Notes under the pieces: generated by a model
What the model saw: only the letters and a program-made list of their open reading frames with translations
Database searches by the model: none
Told to the model about the DNA's origin: nothing
DNA from: Candidatus Rifleibacteriota bacterium
GTDB lineage: Bacteria > Muiribacteriota > Ozemobacteria > Ozemobacterales > Ozemobacteraceae
Length of the DNA stretch: 64,000 nucleotides
Assembly (NCBI GenBank): GCA_015232575.1
Contig: JADFZL010000010.1
Location: 1 to 64,000 of the forward strand
Reading direction: 5' to 3'
Shown here: positions 26,201 through 32,961 of the stretch, in pieces
How positions within the stretch are numbered: position 1 is the stretch's first letter
Layout of the letters: each line of letters opens with the position of its first letter
Program-made: the position numbers and the translations under genes

Positions 26201-26343
26201 AAATAGAGCTGAGTACTCCAAAGACTCTTAAATCGTCAGAAATTGTAGGACCGATAGAGAATACTGACGAAATAATTGAAACGTTGTCAAAAATGACCGC
26301 TGAACTTGATACCGAATTCAACCTCCTGAAGAAAGAACTCTGA
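23272..26343 (+). CDS. Hybrid sensor histidine kinase with two receivers and an Hpt domain
   Basis: A 1023-residue soluble kinase. Three PAS-type domains (about 3-120, 130-245, 250-365) precede HisKA (ANMSHEIRTPLNG, near 375) and HATPase (DTGIGIS; GGTGLGL). Two intact receivers follow (VDYHMPNLDG near 655; MDIQMPEMDG near 812) and a C-terminal Hpt domain with the phospho-His in HSLKG (about 955). It can therefore run a complete internal phosphorelay. It starts behind GAGAGG, 17 bases after the Ser/Thr kinase gene, so the three signalling genes form one operon. The paralogue upstream lacks the Hpt domain, so cross-phosphorylation is plausible. Confidence 0.92.
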   Translation: MEKNHYQHLIQNAPFGYAYHRIILDDQGKPVDYEYTEINHAFELLTGFRAENVLHRRIKEIIPDIDKEKFDWINFYGNIALKADKREIIELERFIAVLNKWYRIQVHSSEKYYFSTIFFDISEEKKKSEELERFFSVNLDLLCIADTSGNFIRVNEAWSEVLGYTPADLERKKFLDFIHPDDLQSTLDALTKLDDQKQVLNFVNRYRAKDGNYRYIEWRSHPYGTHIYAAARDITDRMKSEQNLKNSELYARSLIQSIPDTLFVMSRDGIFLEYKASLDDLYTSPEMFLGKNFRNVLPSAISEGVEKALEKVFFTHAPASFNYTLTLAGSERHFNAILVEFGENRVIVSARDITPQKNAELAAYSASRAKSEFLANMSHEIRTPLNGVIGFTELLLKTPLSRSQQLYAENISSSGHTLLSIINDILDFSKIEAGKLELDCVKTDIIELVEQASDIIKFQSSRKGLEFLLNIQPGMPRFAVVDPIRLKQVLVNLLSNAVKFTEHGEVELKLSFEKKSDDIGTLKFFVRDTGIGISEENRAKLFKAFSQADTSTTRKFGGTGLGLVISSSLVGKMGGSIELESFPERGTTFSFKINAAFEFGRKFSTESIEEVKKVLVVDDNVNNRFILESMIKSWDIEFTGVESGYEALNMIKNHQFDVIIVDYHMPNLDGLTTIKLIREQLNLASEKLPVILLHSSLDAPELHESCQKLGVKFHFTKPVKSDELYNCFRNVRRSVQETSREDERTTNLSFDTVSSGYFVILIAEDVAINMALTRTMVGKFVPNAEIIEARNGKEAVQAVKTKLPHLILMDIQMPEMDGITASTEILKYLTSRSAKVPIVALTAGAIKEEREKCLNAGMLDFITKPLEATELQNVLAKFLRPEKEKINAAVACDSSVSDKKSSLKRFEREKLLKNLDNDIEFSNSMLEKALIQIEEFIQSIKKSLLEKNLSEVHKTAHSLKGIALNMYFCRVAEVSREIELSTPKTLKSSEIVGPIENTDEIIETLSKMTAELDTEFNLLKKEL

Positions 26344-26358
26344 CCCAATGCAATGAAC

Positions 26359-26521
26359 CTAAGTACGCAAAATCTTAAATAAGGGGTCAAATTTGCGTAA
26401 GAACTTTTGGGTGTGCTGTCATCTCGAACGAATGTGAGAGATCTCCGTAAATGCGAGATTTCTCACATCGGTCGAAATGACATTGTTTGATGGCCCCTAT
26501 ATTAAAACTTGCGGTACTTAG
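26359..26521. repeat. Complete 163-bp nested inverted repeat (MITE-like)
   Basis: The ends are perfect inverted repeats, CTAAGTAC (26359-26366) and GTACTTAG (26514-26521). The outer arms continue as GCAAAATCTTAAATAAGGGG facing GGCCCCTATATTAAAACTTG. The inner arms are TGTCATCTCGAACGAATGTG and CACATCGGTCGAAATGACA. This is the best-preserved copy of the family. It fills the gap between the hybrid kinase and the convergent hypothetical gene and contains that gene's TAA stop at its right end. Confidence 0.82.
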
Positions 26522-27021
26522 TTCATGGCAGTCTCATCAACTAGTTGAATATCAAACTTTTTCACTATATGATCAGCCAGGGAAGTTCCATCGGACAAGG
26601 TGTATCCGTCAATTCTGAGCTTTTCGAATTTCTTTGCCCCGATGAGTTCGAAAATATCGCTGCGCCAGAGATGTTTTGTTTTCTTCATTTTCAGAGAAAC
26701 GCCATCAAGATTTACTCCGCCAGACCATTTGTTGAAAAAATTAATCATGTACAATGAATTGCTTCTTTTCAGTATGCGGGAACCAATACGCCCTTCACTG
26801 AGCGCAAAAAGGAATGGCGGCAGAAAGATTACTACCGGAAAAAGTTTTCTGATAAAAGATTTGATGAAAGATCTGATAAAATCGCTGAGTTGAAAGGCTT
26901 TGGCTGAGGTGTTTCCAGTTGGTTTATAATATGTGTCGTACAGGGAAAACCCCGTAACTGCAGAAAAAGCTAAAAATACTATAATCTTTTCAGAAAATGA
27001 GTTGTAATAATATACTTCCAT
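26518..27021 (-). CDS. Hypothetical membrane protein
   Basis: A 167-residue protein with a hydrophobic segment near the N-terminus (IIVFLAFSAVTGFSLYDTYY) and a second one (LFPVVIFLPPFLFAL, about 62-76). A soluble C-terminal half contains SLKMKKTKHLWRSDIFELIGA. No family recognised. No good ribosome binding site precedes ATG 27021, which lowers confidence. Its stop codon TAA lies in the terminal CTAAGTAC of the dispersed repeat, so the original 3' end may have been altered by insertion. Confidence 0.55.
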   Translation of the reverse strand: MEVYYYNSFSEKIIVFLAFSAVTGFSLYDTYYKPTGNTSAKAFQLSDFIRSFIKSFIRKLFPVVIFLPPFLFALSEGRIGSRILKRSNSLYMINFFNKWSGGVNLDGVSLKMKKTKHLWRSDIFELIGAKKFEKLRIDGYTLSDGTSLADHIVKKFDIQLVDETAMN

Positions 27022-27060
27022 ATTAAGCTGGTATCTGCTTTAACAAAACAACCAAATACA

Positions 27061-27100
27061 AATTCCGTGAAATTCCGTGTTTTCCGTGGTTAAAGCTCAA
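27061..27100. repeat. Short CCGTG-type dispersed repeat
   Basis: Triplicate motif AATTCCGTGAAATTCCGTG then TTTTCCGTGGTTAA. The same consensus is found at 40,421-40,470 and 60,795-60,850, each time in an intergenic gap just 3' of a reverse-strand gene. Confidence 0.6.
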
Positions 27101-27114
27101 GTTTAATGTAACTA

Positions 27115-28575
27115 TCAGTTGAAATCACCCGAAGAAGCTCTTTTTGATTCAAGGACGCTGATTACGCTTAATGCTTTTTCGCGAACAGTTGGGTCAGGAT
27201 CGTCAGTTGAAATTGATGATATTTCGCGAATAGCAATTTTTCCAGTATCACCCATTCCAGCAAAAATAGAAAGAATTTCCATTCTGTATTTTGGATCATG
27301 GTGTTTCAGGGCACGTGTCAGATCAGGTATTGCTTTTTCGCCCATTTCAGCAATTGAAGCTCTTATCAGGGATTTTTTTGTTTCATCCGGATCAGAAAGT
27401 TGCTGAAGCAGATCTGTTGTACTGGTAGTTTTTTCTGGCTGAGTATCATTATTGTCTTTCGAAGAAATTACTAATTTGTTTTCCGTGCCCCCAGAAGCTT
27501 CTGAAACTTTTGACATTTCTGTAACTTCATTAATTACCTTAATTTCTGAAGGTTTGGAAGTTTCCGGCACTTTTATCTTGATTTTATCGTCAGTTGAAGA
27601 ACTTGCGGAGGATAAAAGATTTTGAGTCGTTCTTTTGTCGGCTATATTGGTGTTCTGAGGCGTTTTTTCCTTGTAAGCCGAGACGTTTGTGGGAGATTTT
27701 TTTTCATCAGATGAATTATTTTGAAGTGCTGGTTTTTTAATAGAAGAAGATTTTTCCGATGCAATAACTTTTGCAGGCGCAGAAGTATCGGCATAAGGAT
27801 CGTCGTCTGACGCATAAGGATCATCTGCGGCCAGAATAAATGAAGCAACTTTTTTTGGATCAGGTATTGGGATTTTCAGTTCGGTTAGTATTTCTGCAAA
27901 TTGAGAAGCTTTTTCTGTGTCGCAGTTAATAAGACCAAGATATGCCTGCACTGCCATGGAGCGGTTTTTCCCTTTTATTGCTGCTTTTCCCAATGACATC
28001 CAGCATGATGGATTTTTTTGATCAAGTTTCAATGCTCTTTTGAACGACTCTATTGCGGCATCAAAACGACCTCTTTCTGCGTGAATTTCACCGAGAATCT
28101 GATGTGGAGTTGGATCTTTTGGCATAAGAGACAAAATTTTCAACAGATCTTTCGAAGCGGCATCAGGCTGGTGTAGAGAAACATTGATCCTTGCACGATG
28201 TGCCAGAGCTTTTGCCAGAAAAGTCTTCTCAACATCCTGATCTTCAGCAAGCGGAATACCTTCGTTGAGTGCGTCCATTGCCTTATCTGATGCTCCAAAA
28301 ACCATGTGAAGATCGCCAAGCTCAAGCCATGCCTCGCCATAACCCGGATAAGCCACGAGAGCTTTTTTAACGCTTTCCAGAGATTCTCCGAGCATTCCCT
28401 TTGATCTGAGATTTCTTGCCCTGGTAAGATATTTTACGGCCATGTTTGGTGAGCTTTTGCCGTCAACGGAAGATGAATCCGGAACACGCGGCTTCCGGGC
28501 TGCAAAAAGCTGATTCGATTCTCCGGAAAATGAAGCAGAAACAATGGCAATAATCAAAAACGAAACAGGTCTCAT
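27115..28575 (-). CDS. Exported TPR and HEAT-repeat protein
   Basis: A 486-residue protein with a signal peptide (VSFLIIAIVSASFSGES). TPR-like helices occupy about 45-215 (AWLELGDLHMVFGASDKAMDAL; HQILGEIHAERGRFDAAIESF). A low-complexity Ser/Lys/Thr-rich linker (about 250-390) follows, and C-terminal HEAT-like repeats (about 390-480, DLTRALKHHDPKYRMEIL). Such proteins act as scaffolds in the envelope. The partner is unknown; the reverse-strand neighbours are unrelated. Function not assignable beyond protein binding. Confidence 0.8.
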   Translation of the reverse strand: MRPVSFLIIAIVSASFSGESNQLFAARKPRVPDSSSVDGKSSPNMAVKYLTRARNLRSKGMLGESLESVKKALVAYPGYGEAWLELGDLHMVFGASDKAMDALNEGIPLAEDQDVEKTFLAKALAHRARINVSLHQPDAASKDLLKILSLMPKDPTPHQILGEIHAERGRFDAAIESFKRALKLDQKNPSCWMSLGKAAIKGKNRSMAVQAYLGLINCDTEKASQFAEILTELKIPIPDPKKVASFILAADDPYASDDDPYADTSAPAKVIASEKSSSIKKPALQNNSSDEKKSPTNVSAYKEKTPQNTNIADKRTTQNLLSSASSSTDDKIKIKVPETSKPSEIKVINEVTEMSKVSEASGGTENKLVISSKDNNDTQPEKTTSTTDLLQQLSDPDETKKSLIRASIAEMGEKAIPDLTRALKHHDPKYRMEILSIFAGMGDTGKIAIREISSISTDDPDPTVREKALSVISVLESKRASSGDFN

Positions 28576-28707
28576 ATTTTTCTCGTAAATTTATTGATAG
28601 GAATTTTCATTTTATGAATTCAAACAGCCTGGTAATGATATCAGATTAATTGTTTCCTGGGGACATTCCCGAAAAGAGATCGTATTTTCTATTTCTAACC
28701 TTTCGAA

Positions 28708-28788
28708 GATCTCTCCCTTCGATCGAGATGACAGAATTTAATGCGATATTATGTTAAGCTCGTTCGAGCTTTTAAGACTCGAACGAGC
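28708..28788. repeat. Half copy of dispersed palindrome and a strong hairpin
   Basis: AGATCTCTCCCTTCGATCGA then GATGACAG (28708-28733) is the right inner arm of the dispersed family without a left partner. Next to it GCTCGTTCGAG (28758-28768) and CTCGAACGAGC (28778-28788) form a perfect 11-bp stem with a 9-base loop, 10 bases beyond the end of the molybdenum hydroxylase gene. The hairpin may end that operon, though the T-run is poor. Confidence 0.6.
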
Positions 28789-28797
28789 AGCATTTTT

Positions 28798-31167
28798 TCA
28801 GAGTTTCCCTTTTTCCTTCATGGCTTTAAGGATCTTTTCTGCAGTGAAAGGCGGATCAACAAGACGAACTCCAACAGCGTCCTTGATTGCATTGGCTATT
28901 GCAGGCAATGCACCGTTAATTCCAATTTCACTTACGCTCTTGGCGCCATAAGGACCGGTGGGTTCATAAGTTGGCACCAGAAAAGCTTTTAATTCAGGCA
29001 TGTCAGCTGCGCTGAAAATCTTATAGTGATTGAAATTCGGATTCAGCATTCTGCCATTTTTGTCAAAGATGTACTCTTCTGTAACAGCAAAACTTATGCC
29101 ATTTGCAGCGGCTCCCTCGACCTGTCCCTCGGCAAGCTGTGGATTAATAGCTGTTCCGCAATCGACTCCAGCTACATATTTCACAACTTTCAGCTCTCCG
29201 GTTTCTGTATCAATTTCAACTTCGGCAAAGTGAGCAGAAAAGGGCGGTGGTGAAGCATGTGTAACATGAGAACCTATTGCTCCAATCTGAAACTGATTTA
29301 CTTCATACATGGCATAATTGCAGATTGAAGAGAATGTTATAGAAGACTTTCCATCTTTTCCGTATACTGCCTTGTTTTCAATTCTCAGATCTTCGGGTTT
29401 CTCATTCAACATCAGCGAGGCAACTGCAAGAATCTGTTCTTTGACTTTGTTGGCAGCGTTTATTACCGCACCGCCAGAAAGATATGTTGTAGAACTTGCA
29501 TAAGCACCGGTATCGAATGGAGTGAAATCTGTGTCGGAACTGTAAACAATCATATCATTGTGGTCGCAGCCAAGTGTTTCAGCGGCAATCTGTGCAAGAA
29601 TTGTGTCGGAACCTGTTCCAAGGTCAGTTGCTCCGAGCAGCATATTGAATGAGCCGTCTTCGTTCATTTTAATGAAAACGGAACCCATATCAATTTCCGG
29701 AATCGACGAGCCCTGCATGAGCATCGCCATTCCGATTCCGCGTCTCTTCGTTCCTGTACCAGGTTTTCCGCGTTTCTCTTTCCAGCCGATTTCTTTCATT
29801 CCGATTTCAATGCACTGTGGAAGTCCGCAGGATTTGATGTCCATTGAAACTCCGGCACGTCCTTCGCCCAGAGCCTGAAATATCGGTGAAGTTTCTCCGA
29901 CTCGGATATGATTCATCATTCTGAATTCTGCTGCATCCATGCCAATTTTTTCTGCAAGCTCATCCATGATACTTTCCGCGCCGAAAGCGGCCTGAGTTGC
30001 CCCGTATCCGCGGTATGCACCTGCAACCGGAAGGTTTGTGTAGACCGTATCACCTATGAATTCAACATTGTTGCACTTGTACAACGGAAGAACTTTAGAT
30101 CCGCAGTTGCACATTACTGTGAGAGCATGGCTTCCATAAGCACCTGTATTAGAAAGTACTTTCATCGAAAAAGCTGTGAGAGTGCCATCTTTCTTTACTC
30201 CGGCTTTCATTGTAACAATCATTTCGTGTCGCGTTCTTGAAGAAATAAATTCCTCTGAACGTGTAAGTTCGAGAATGCACGATCTTCTTGTTCTGAGAGT
30301 AACGAGCGCCACTACGTCTTCGATCAGGACTTCCTGCTTCGTTCCAAAGCCGCCGCCAATGCGTGGTTTAATGACTCTGATGCGTTTTATTGGAATCCCG
30401 AGTGTCTGGGCTGTAATTCTTCTTGCGTGAAACGGAACCTGTGTTGAAGAAATGAGCGTCAGACGGTCGCTTTCGTCAAGATAAGCGGCGCAGACATGCG
30501 GTTCAATCGGGCAGTGCTGTGCATAATGTGATTTATACTTGCGCTCAAGTACAAAATCAGCCTCTTTATAACCTTTTTCAACATCTCCAACTCTTGTTTC
30601 AATGTGTGAACAGTGATTCTTTTTCGGTTCATAAAACACCGGAATCGGCATTATACAGTCAGGTTCGTCATGAATTATCGGGCTGGAAGCATCACGTGCT
30701 TTTTCGAGATCAAAAATTGCAGGAAGAACTTCATAATCAACTTTGATTTTTCTGCATGCTTCAGTTGCAGCTTCGAGCGTTTCAGCGGCAACTATTGCAA
30801 CTCTGTCGCCGACAAATCTGACTTTGTTATCAAGTAGACATGTGTCATAAGGAGATGGTTCTGGATAACCCTGTCCGGCAGTGGTTCTCAGAATTCTAGG
30901 CACGTCTTTGTATGTATAAACAGCAACAACGCCCGGAACCTTTCTGGCTTCATCAGGATCAATCTTTTTAATATTTGCGTGTGCATGCGGACTTGTAAGT
31001 ATTTTTACGTGCAGAGGATTAACCAGATCAAAATCTGCGACAAATTTTCTGTTTCCAGTCACCAGACCGGCGCCGTCAAGTTTTTCGCGTGAATGATTTA
31101 CGACATCAAATTTTTCCGGACGGTCAAAGAATTTTGGATATTCAGGAATCGCGGGTGGTTTTTGCAT
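28798..31167 (-). CDS. Molybdenum hydroxylase large subunit (xanthine dehydrogenase family)
   Basis: A 789-residue molybdopterin-binding subunit. Family markers in order: the a/b hammerhead start (REKLDGAGLVTGNRKFVADF), IGGGFGTKQEV, PVAGAYRGYGATQAAFGAES, GTGSDT, and the C-terminal catalytic Glu in KSVSEIGINGALPAIANAI. The AYRGYG loop excludes aerobic form I CO dehydrogenase (which has AYRCSF). Substrate may be a purine, nicotinate or an aldehyde; the sequence does not decide. It follows the 2Fe-2S and FAD subunits on the reverse strand and starts behind AGGGAG. No cofactor-maturation genes are in the window. Confidence 0.9.
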   Translation of the reverse strand: MQKPPAIPEYPKFFDRPEKFDVVNHSREKLDGAGLVTGNRKFVADFDLVNPLHVKILTSPHAHANIKKIDPDEARKVPGVVAVYTYKDVPRILRTTAGQGYPEPSPYDTCLLDNKVRFVGDRVAIVAAETLEAATEACRKIKVDYEVLPAIFDLEKARDASSPIIHDEPDCIMPIPVFYEPKKNHCSHIETRVGDVEKGYKEADFVLERKYKSHYAQHCPIEPHVCAAYLDESDRLTLISSTQVPFHARRITAQTLGIPIKRIRVIKPRIGGGFGTKQEVLIEDVVALVTLRTRRSCILELTRSEEFISSRTRHEMIVTMKAGVKKDGTLTAFSMKVLSNTGAYGSHALTVMCNCGSKVLPLYKCNNVEFIGDTVYTNLPVAGAYRGYGATQAAFGAESIMDELAEKIGMDAAEFRMMNHIRVGETSPIFQALGEGRAGVSMDIKSCGLPQCIEIGMKEIGWKEKRGKPGTGTKRRGIGMAMLMQGSSIPEIDMGSVFIKMNEDGSFNMLLGATDLGTGSDTILAQIAAETLGCDHNDMIVYSSDTDFTPFDTGAYASSTTYLSGGAVINAANKVKEQILAVASLMLNEKPEDLRIENKAVYGKDGKSSITFSSICNYAMYEVNQFQIGAIGSHVTHASPPPFSAHFAEVEIDTETGELKVVKYVAGVDCGTAINPQLAEGQVEGAAANGISFAVTEEYIFDKNGRMLNPNFNHYKIFSAADMPELKAFLVPTYEPTGPYGAKSVSEIGINGALPAIANAIKDAVGVRLVDPPFTAEKILKAMKEKGKL

Positions 31168-31178
31168 TTTCTGCTCCC

Positions 31179-31640
31179 TTATTTTTTCATTTCCCGGGCT
31201 GCGGCAAGAACCGCCTCGACCCTTTTAACGTAACCAGTACATCTGCACAGATTTCCGTCGAGTGCTTCCTTGACTTCTTCAGCAGTCGGATTCGGGTTTT
31301 CATCCAGCAGAGCCTTGGATACAATAAGAGAACCTGGATTGCAATATCCGCATTGTGTTGCGCCGTGATCAATAAATGATTTCTGCAGCGGGTGCAGTTT
31401 TTCCGGGTTTCCCATTCCTTCTACCGTCAGAATCTTTGAGCCTTCACATGATGCTGCAAATGTAATACACGAGTTCCGCGGCTTTCCATCAATCAAAACC
31501 GCACATGCTCCACATGTACCTTCGCCGCAGCCTCTTTTAACGCTTTTCATTCCGGCAGAACGTAAAACATCTAAAAGCATATCTTTTGGTTGAATTTCGA
31601 GAGTTCTTTTCTCGCCATTGAGTTCAATATTAAGATGCAT
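31179..31640 (-). CDS. Molybdenum hydroxylase 2Fe-2S subunit
   Basis: A 153-residue iron-sulfur subunit with both clusters of the family. The N-terminal plant-ferredoxin-type site is RGCGEGTCGACAVLIDG plus a later Cys (about 36-60). The C-terminal four-Cys site is CGYCNPG and CRCTGY (about 98-137). It relays electrons between molybdopterin and FAD. It starts 1 base after the FAD subunit ends and stops 11 bases before the large subunit begins, so the three are one transcript. Confidence 0.94.
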   Translation of the reverse strand: MHLNIELNGEKRTLEIQPKDMLLDVLRSAGMKSVKRGCGEGTCGACAVLIDGKPRNSCITFAASCEGSKILTVEGMGNPEKLHPLQKSFIDHGATQCGYCNPGSLIVSKALLDENPNPTAEEVKEALDGNLCRCTGYVKRVEAVLAAAREMKK

Positions 31641-31641
31641 T

Positions 31642-32505
31642 TCAGCCTCCCTTAGCCATTTCTGCTGCTTCTGTGAGACATCTTCTCAGATATACCGGCA
31701 GAACTTCCTGACGATATTCCCTGCTGGCGCGGAAATCAGAAGTGAAATCAATTCCTTCTGCTGCTTTGCAGGCGGCTTCAGCAAACAATTTCTCATCAGC
31801 CTTTTTCCCTTTGAGCATTTCTTCAGCAGCGGTGCAGCGGGAAGGCTTCTTCGTAACGGCATTCAGTGCGATTTTCACATCTTCAACAGTTGAATCGCTG
31901 CTGATTTTCATTGTTACAGCAACGGTAATCAGTGAAAAATCATTTTTTGTTTTTGATACTTTGTGAAATGATATGCCCGAACCTTTGGTTCCCTCAGGAA
32001 TTCTTATTTCTGACAGAATTTCACCTTTTTTCAAAACATCAGTGGGTCTTGTTTTGTAAAAGTCATCGGCAGAGATAATTCTTTCTGATTTTCCATTTGA
32101 AAGAACAAATTGAGCATTCAGTACCAACATTGCCGGCGGGAAATCAGACCACGGAAAAACCGCAGTACAGTTGCCTCCAAGTGTAATGGAGTTCCGCAGC
32201 AGAGTTGATCCTACTCTGGAAGCACATTTGATGAGAAGTTTTCCAGACGAACATTTCATCTGGGAATTTTTCAAAATCTGTTGGATAGTGGTCATTGAAC
32301 CAATGCAGATTTTGTTGTCAGAATGTTTGATTCCGGCAAGAGAGAGTTTTTTCAGATCAACAAGACCATCAATGGAGGAATCTTCGATTACTCCAAGATG
32401 CGTGCCGCCTGCCAGAACAACATTTCGTGCATTGTCTGCCGCAGTCAATGCACAGGCTTTTTCAATCGTTTCAGGAATATAATAATTCTTGATATTCTTG
32501 AGCAT
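31642..32505 (-). CDS. Molybdenum hydroxylase FAD-binding subunit
   Basis: A 287-residue CoxM/XdhB-type flavoprotein subunit. The FAD motif is ARNVVLAGGTHLGV near residue 25 (usual form AGGTDL), the second is TLGGNCTAVFPWSDFPPAM near residue 105, and the C-terminal CO dehydrogenase flavoprotein domain follows. The gene order FAD, 2Fe-2S, Mo is that of coxM-coxS-coxL and many purine or nicotinate hydroxylases. The 45-bp gap after the upstream hypothetical gene suggests one longer operon with the radical SAM gene. Confidence 0.92.
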   Translation of the reverse strand: MLKNIKNYYIPETIEKACALTAADNARNVVLAGGTHLGVIEDSSIDGLVDLKKLSLAGIKHSDNKICIGSMTTIQQILKNSQMKCSSGKLLIKCASRVGSTLLRNSITLGGNCTAVFPWSDFPPAMLVLNAQFVLSNGKSERIISADDFYKTRPTDVLKKGEILSEIRIPEGTKGSGISFHKVSKTKNDFSLITVAVTMKISSDSTVEDVKIALNAVTKKPSRCTAAEEMLKGKKADEKLFAEAACKAAEGIDFTSDFRASREYRQEVLPVYLRRCLTEAAEMAKGG

Positions 32506-32550
32506 GTCCGCTCCTTGAAATTAAAATTTAACTAAAAATTACTAACATTA

Positions 32551-32952
32551 TTAATTTCTTTTTTCAACCAGTTCTTTATACGGATTTTTCCAGTGAAACT
32601 TTATCTGGGCAATGTCATCCCATAAAATAAATGTTTCTTCCGTTTTACTTATTTTAAGACTGTCATTTTTCTCCCGCCATATTACCAGCAGAAAATTGTC
32701 ATTGTTAATGCTTATAATATGCCCATGGCATGATTGCAGGGGTTTCTGAAAGACGTCCATTGAAGGTACGTCAGGAGGCCTATTGTAAACTGCAGATGGT
32801 TTCGTAAAAATCTCAATACTTCCATCGGCAAAAAGTTTCTCACCTCTTGCAGTTTGTACTGTCGGATAATAAAAATCTGTTCCTTCGAGAAGCTGACATC
32901 TGCTTGTCAGAATTTCTGTCCAGACTTCCTGCATTGATCTTTTCTCTTCCAT
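32551..32952 (-). CDS. Hypothetical protein
   Basis: A 133-residue soluble protein with no recognised family. It starts with charged helices (MEEKRSMQEVWTEIL) and has many aromatic residues (TDFYYPTVQ; FLLVIWREK; FILWDDIAQIKFHWKNPY) suggesting a small beta-rich domain. AAGGA precedes ATG 32952. It starts 9 bases after the radical SAM gene and ends 45 bases before the FAD subunit, so it is probably co-transcribed with both. Confidence 0.7.
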   Translation of the reverse strand: MEEKRSMQEVWTEILTSRCQLLEGTDFYYPTVQTARGEKLFADGSIEIFTKPSAVYNRPPDVPSMDVFQKPLQSCHGHIISINNDNFLLVIWREKNDSLKISKTEETFILWDDIAQIKFHWKNPYKELVEKRN

Positions 32953-32961
32953 ATCTTATCC

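Noticed and set aside
28798..31167. CO dehydrogenase (form I CoxL)
   Set aside because: The active-site loop reads AYRGYG rather than AYRCSF, so CO oxidation is not supported despite the coxMSL-like gene order.
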